From positions 124,001 to 188,000 of the forward strand of contig NZ_JAGSYI010000006.1 in NCBI RefSeq assembly GCF_025685625.1: DNA of 64,000 nucleotides, given 5' to 3'. A program made the translations under genes and the position numbers. The notes below the pieces were generated by a model. That model was not told the DNA's origin and made no database searches. It worked only from the letters and a program-made list of their open reading frames with translations. Shown here in pieces: positions 61,044 to 64,000 of the stretch. How positions within the stretch are numbered: position 1 is the stretch's first letter; each line of letters opens with the position of its first letter. Source of the stretch: Acidicapsa acidisoli. GTDB lineage: Bacteria; Acidobacteriota; Terriglobia; Terriglobales; Acidobacteriaceae.

Positions 61044-62981
61044 TTACGGCTTGGCGTTCTTATTCGAATGCTCGGAACCAGGCGCAGCTTCCACCATGCA
61101 GGACGAGCCTCCGCACAATGCTGCGGTGATCCCTTTAGCTTCGGTAATGGTGTAAATTCGATCCTCGGCAGGCAGTTTTACCAACTCTTTCGCGCCGGAC
61201 GGCCAGTGAATCTCCGCAGTTCCTGCATCGGTTGCGTCGCCCAAACCGAAGTGCAATCGCCGGTCGCTGGCTGAAATATAACTTCCACTGGCCAGTACAT
61301 CCTGACGCATGCGCATGCCGTTGGCCTTGAGATAAACTGTAGCGCATGTGGCATCACGCGGACTTCTGGTCCCTCCTACGAGCTTGATCTCCACCCAGTG
61401 ATGATGGTCCGGATTGATGTTTCTGAGCAAAACCGGCGCCCCATCGATCGGGTTGACGATCACATCGATCTTTCCATCATTGAAGAGATCTCCGAAGGCT
61501 GCTCCGCGCGCTGGAATTACATCCGCAAGCCCCGACCCTGTGACCGGAGGAATGTATTCAAACCTCCTTCCCTTTCCGTCCGGCACATTGCGAAACAACA
61601 GCGGCCGCTCGGCAAAGGTTGTGCCCCAGTTGTGCTGATCTACCTGGGGATAGACATGGCCGTTCACCATGAAGAGATCTAGCCAGCCGTCGTTGTCGTA
61701 ATCGATAAAACCATCGCCCCAGCCTACAAAAGGAATCGTCGTCTGCGCCACGTCGGCTTTGTAGCTCACGTCTGTGAAGCTCGCATTGCCGTCGTTGTGG
61801 TAGAGCACCTTGTAGTCGTCGCCGAAGTCGGTCACGAAAAAATCGATCAGCCCATTGTTCTCGTAGTCGCCCGCGGCAATGCCCATCGATGCGATTTCCT
61901 GCCCATCCTTATTCAGCGCGACTCCAGAGATGTAGCTTTGATCGTCAAAGGTCCCATTCCCTTGATTGAGATAGAGATAGTTTGGCTCCGAGTCGTTGCC
62001 CACCACCAGGTCCGGCTTGCCGTTTCCCTTGAGGCTCACAAAGATCGCGGTAAGTCCGTAATAGCGGTTCTTGTCCTCGACGCCGGCCTTCGTGGTTGTT
62101 TCTGTAAAGGTTCCGTCGCCGTTGTTATGGAAGAGATGGTCGGGTTCGCCAGCGAGGCCGCGTGGACCGCAGTTGACATTCGCGCCGCGATACAGACAGC
62201 TTGCATATCCGACTGCTTTGGTTCCGGCGACTGGTAAGTTATCCCGGTCGAGATGCACATACCCTGTTACGTACAGATCCAGCAGACCATCCCCGTCATA
62301 ATCCCCCCAGGCGGAGCCGGGCGACCAATTGCCCAGCGCTACTCCGGACTTCTCCGCAACGTCAGTAAATGTGCCGTCGTGGTTATTGTGGTAAAGGCGA
62401 TTCTTCCCATAGTTGCCGACGTAGATATCAGGCCAACCGTCGTTGTCGTAGTCCGCAATGCTCACGCCGTAACCCCATCGGTCATTGGTCACGCCTGCCA
62501 GCGCGGCCACATCCGTGAAAGTACCATCGTGGTTGTTGCGGAACAGCGCGGCATGGAGCGGTGTCTCCTTGCCATCCATTGCGTCAAAGGTAGAGCCATT
62601 GACCAGGTAGATGGAGAGCCAGCCGGAATTGTCGAAGTCTATCAATCCGACGCCAGAACCGTTGGTCTCAACGATGAACCTCTTTTCAGGCACTCCCATT
62701 TTGTGGGTCCAACCCGAGAGCCCGGCTGCTTTGGTGATGTCCGCAAAGACTACCGTGCCATGGTCAACAAATCCGCCCGCCGTAATCGGGCGCTTCTGTT
62801 CGTCATACACAGCGGGAGCACCGATGCCTCCCGCTATGCCGCTTGTACTCGGCCCAGGCGGGGGTGGTGCTTGTTGTGCCGGAAGTCCACAGGTGGCGAG
62901 GAGATTAGCAACTACGATATTCAAGAGCAATCCGCGGTTACGGAGCAACGAAGATCCTCCACGGCTCGAAGTGTATCGCAT
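61044..62981 (-). CDS. Exported FG-GAP/VCBS repeat protein with ASPIC/UnbV domain
   Basis: 645 residues. An N-terminal signal (LLLNIVVANLLATCGLPA) is followed by many FG-GAP/VCBS repeats of the form DYDNDGWPDIYVGNYG, DYDGDGLLDLYVTGYV and NNHDGTFTDVAEKSGV (calcium-binding DxDxDGxxD loops), folding as an integrin-like propeller. The C-terminus is an ASPIC/UnbV domain (HHWVEIKLVGGTRSPRDATC; LHFGLGDATDAGTAEIHWPS). Such CRTAC1-like proteins are common in Acidobacteria and have no proven role. It follows GH31 on the same strand with 60 bases between. Confidence 0.9.
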   Translation of the reverse strand: MRYTSSRGGSSLLRNRGLLLNIVVANLLATCGLPAQQAPPPPGPSTSGIAGGIGAPAVYDEQKRPITAGGFVDHGTVVFADITKAAGLSGWTHKMGVPEKRFIVETNGSGVGLIDFDNSGWLSIYLVNGSTFDAMDGKETPLHAALFRNNHDGTFTDVAALAGVTNDRWGYGVSIADYDNDGWPDIYVGNYGKNRLYHNNHDGTFTDVAEKSGVALGNWSPGSAWGDYDGDGLLDLYVTGYVHLDRDNLPVAGTKAVGYASCLYRGANVNCGPRGLAGEPDHLFHNNGDGTFTETTTKAGVEDKNRYYGLTAIFVSLKGNGKPDLVVGNDSEPNYLYLNQGNGTFDDQSYISGVALNKDGQEIASMGIAAGDYENNGLIDFFVTDFGDDYKVLYHNDGNASFTDVSYKADVAQTTIPFVGWGDGFIDYDNDGWLDLFMVNGHVYPQVDQHNWGTTFAERPLLFRNVPDGKGRRFEYIPPVTGSGLADVIPARGAAFGDLFNDGKIDVIVNPIDGAPVLLRNINPDHHHWVEIKLVGGTRSPRDATCATVYLKANGMRMRQDVLASGSYISASDRRLHFGLGDATDAGTAEIHWPSGAKELVKLPAEDRIYTITEAKGITAALCGGSSCMVEAAPGSEHSNKNAKP

Positions 62982-63041
62982 GCATGGGATTATGTGTCAT
63001 TGTCGCAATGCTTCGTAAATGCGATTGGTGAGTCCGGAGGG

Positions 63042-64000
63042 TCATTTACCAGCAAGCACGTCAATGTTCGCTCCTGTGCCACCATCCGTAATGAAAAAGC
63101 TCAGGCTATGCGATTTAACTTCGATGCGTTCCGAAACCCTCCTTGAATTGACAAATATCTCATCCTGATCGCGAGACAAGCCGTATATCTCGACTTGAAT
63201 TTCCTTCCACCACGCGGGATAAGAACCCTCATGCGAGCCGATCTTCAGATGCATGCCTTCGGCGTCCCTCTGGCAGTTGAACTTCATACGCAGATACGCT
63301 CCATGCTGGAAGGCGTACGTCTTGCCGTCATCCTGATACACCTCGCCGGTGCAGTTGTCTCCGGCATAGACTCGCAGCGTGAGGGCGCCTCTGGGTATCT
63401 CGTTTGTGCTTTGAGTCACAGGGGCGATGGGCAAGATCGAACCCGCGCGAACATAGACAGGAAGCTGAGCTGGATCGGGAGTGACACGGGCGGAAAGCGG
63501 CACGCTCGGACCGGTAGGCACCGATGGACTCGAAGTGTCCGGCGATGGCGGAGCAGGAGCCGGGATCTTTGCGCCGGTCCAGAAGTCGTACCAGTCGCGC
63601 GACGGAAACTCGATGGAATAGCCATCTCTTTCATCCAAATAGGGTGGGGGCGCGATGAGCAGATCGGCGCCAAGGAGAAACTCGCCGGACGCGTTGTTAT
63701 CGATGTCGATCGGGTGACGATCCGCGAAGGCATCTGGAAACTCCAGGAACAAGGGGCGCAGCATCGGAAGCCCGGTCCGCGAAGCTTCCTCGGCCAGCGT
63801 ATACAGGTAAGGCATGAGTTGATATCTCGTATCGATGAAGCGGCGGCGGATTGCCTCTTGATCCGACCCACCAACCCAGGGCTCCTGGTCGCCGGTTCCC
63901 TTCTCGGTGTGATCGCGGTCGATTGGCTGAAACGCGGCCACCTCAAACCATTTCGTCAATAACTCTGGGCTGGGCGTTCCAGCGTACCCTCCCACATCGG
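63042..64000 (-). CDS. Glycoside hydrolase family 31, C-terminal part (5' end outside window)
   Basis: About 319 codons are seen, open to the window edge; the first ATG-like codon near 63995 is really GTG within the gene. The text DVGGYAGTPSPELLTKWFEV, FQPIDRDHTEKGTGDQEPW and RFIDTRYQLMPYLYTLAEEA is the GH31 barrel end. Then a C-terminal beta domain follows (LPVYVRAGSILPIAPVTQST; VYAGDNCTGEVYQDDGKTYA). A Pro/Ser-rich insert (PAPPSPDTSSPSVPTGP) lies after the barrel. The catalytic Asp residues are upstream, outside the window. GH31 includes alpha-glucosidases and alpha-xylosidases; which one is unknown. Confidence 0.9.
   Translation of the reverse strand, partial: DVGGYAGTPSPELLTKWFEVAAFQPIDRDHTEKGTGDQEPWVGGSDQEAIRRRFIDTRYQLMPYLYTLAEEASRTGLPMLRPLFLEFPDAFADRHPIDIDNNASGEFLLGADLLIAPPPYLDERDGYSIEFPSRDWYDFWTGAKIPAPAPPSPDTSSPSVPTGPSVPLSARVTPDPAQLPVYVRAGSILPIAPVTQSTNEIPRGALTLRVYAGDNCTGEVYQDDGKTYAFQHGAYLRMKFNCQRDAEGMHLKIGSHEGSYPAWWKEIQVEIYGLSRDQDEIFVNSRRVSERIEVKSHSLSFFITDGGTGANIDVLAGK

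Overview
The window looks like chromosomal DNA of an acidobacterium, most likely Terriglobia (Acidobacteriaceae). This rests on gene content, not on a marker gene. It carries an 821-codon MacB-type orphan permease of the acidobacterial kind, a very large TonB-dependent receptor with a carboxypeptidase-regulatory domain, FG-GAP/ASPIC-UnbV and CadC-plus-beta-propeller proteins, a MoxR/DUF58/DUF4159/DUF4175 operon, moderately high GC, and many Tat or Sec exported proteins. There is no rRNA, CRISPR array, intact insertion sequence or replication origin. The window starts inside an efflux adaptor gene and ends inside a GH31 glycosidase gene.

Layout. (1) 1-7979, minus strand: a two-component system (beta-propeller sensor kinase and LuxR-type regulator, 4-base overlap) followed by an RND efflux pump and its adaptor. 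(2) 8070-12965: a di-haem cytochrome c peroxidase, kdsC, and a MacB-like permease. (3) 12978-27041, minus strand: eight tightly packed genes, DUF4159, VWA/GATase-like, caspase-like, TPR-metalloprotease, MoxR AAA+ ATPase, DUF58, BatA/VWA and DUF4175. Four of the junctions overlap by 1 to 8 bases. (4) 27235-33619: a Tat-exported multicopper oxidase, a DUF885 protein, a YheT-like hydrolase, a DUF4112 membrane protein, and tRNA-Arg(TCT), tRNA-His(GTG) and tRNA-Pro(TGG). (5) 33620-34981: a graveyard beside tRNA-Pro with fragments of an integrase, a CysJ/P450-reductase-type flavoprotein and a small conserved protein. (6) 34982-42837: a MarR regulator with a ClC transporter, DUF488, small proteins, transaldolase divergent from a Crp/Fnr regulator, and a TPR protein. 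(7) 43000-49744: a Tat-exported enolase-superfamily enzyme, a Tat-exported DUF362 protein, pyruvate:quinone oxidoreductase, and a soluble PAS histidine kinase. (8) 49944-53417, plus strand: tmoABCDE, a four-component diiron aromatic monooxygenase without its usual reductase gene. (9) 53444-64000: a glycan-use locus with GH30, a TonB receptor, a divergent membrane-bound regulator, an ASPIC/UnbV repeat protein and GH31.

The most system-like unit is the eight-gene MoxR operon. It combines one AAA+ ATPase, three proteins with VWA metal-site motifs, a caspase-like protein that lacks the usual catalytic cysteine, and an apparently active metalloprotease. The second is the tmo cluster, complete except for the reductase and divergent from a FixL-like kinase that has no neighbouring response regulator.

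All family calls were made by eye from the translated sequence. No database search or structure prediction was run, and numbered comparisons to known enzymes come from memory of those families.
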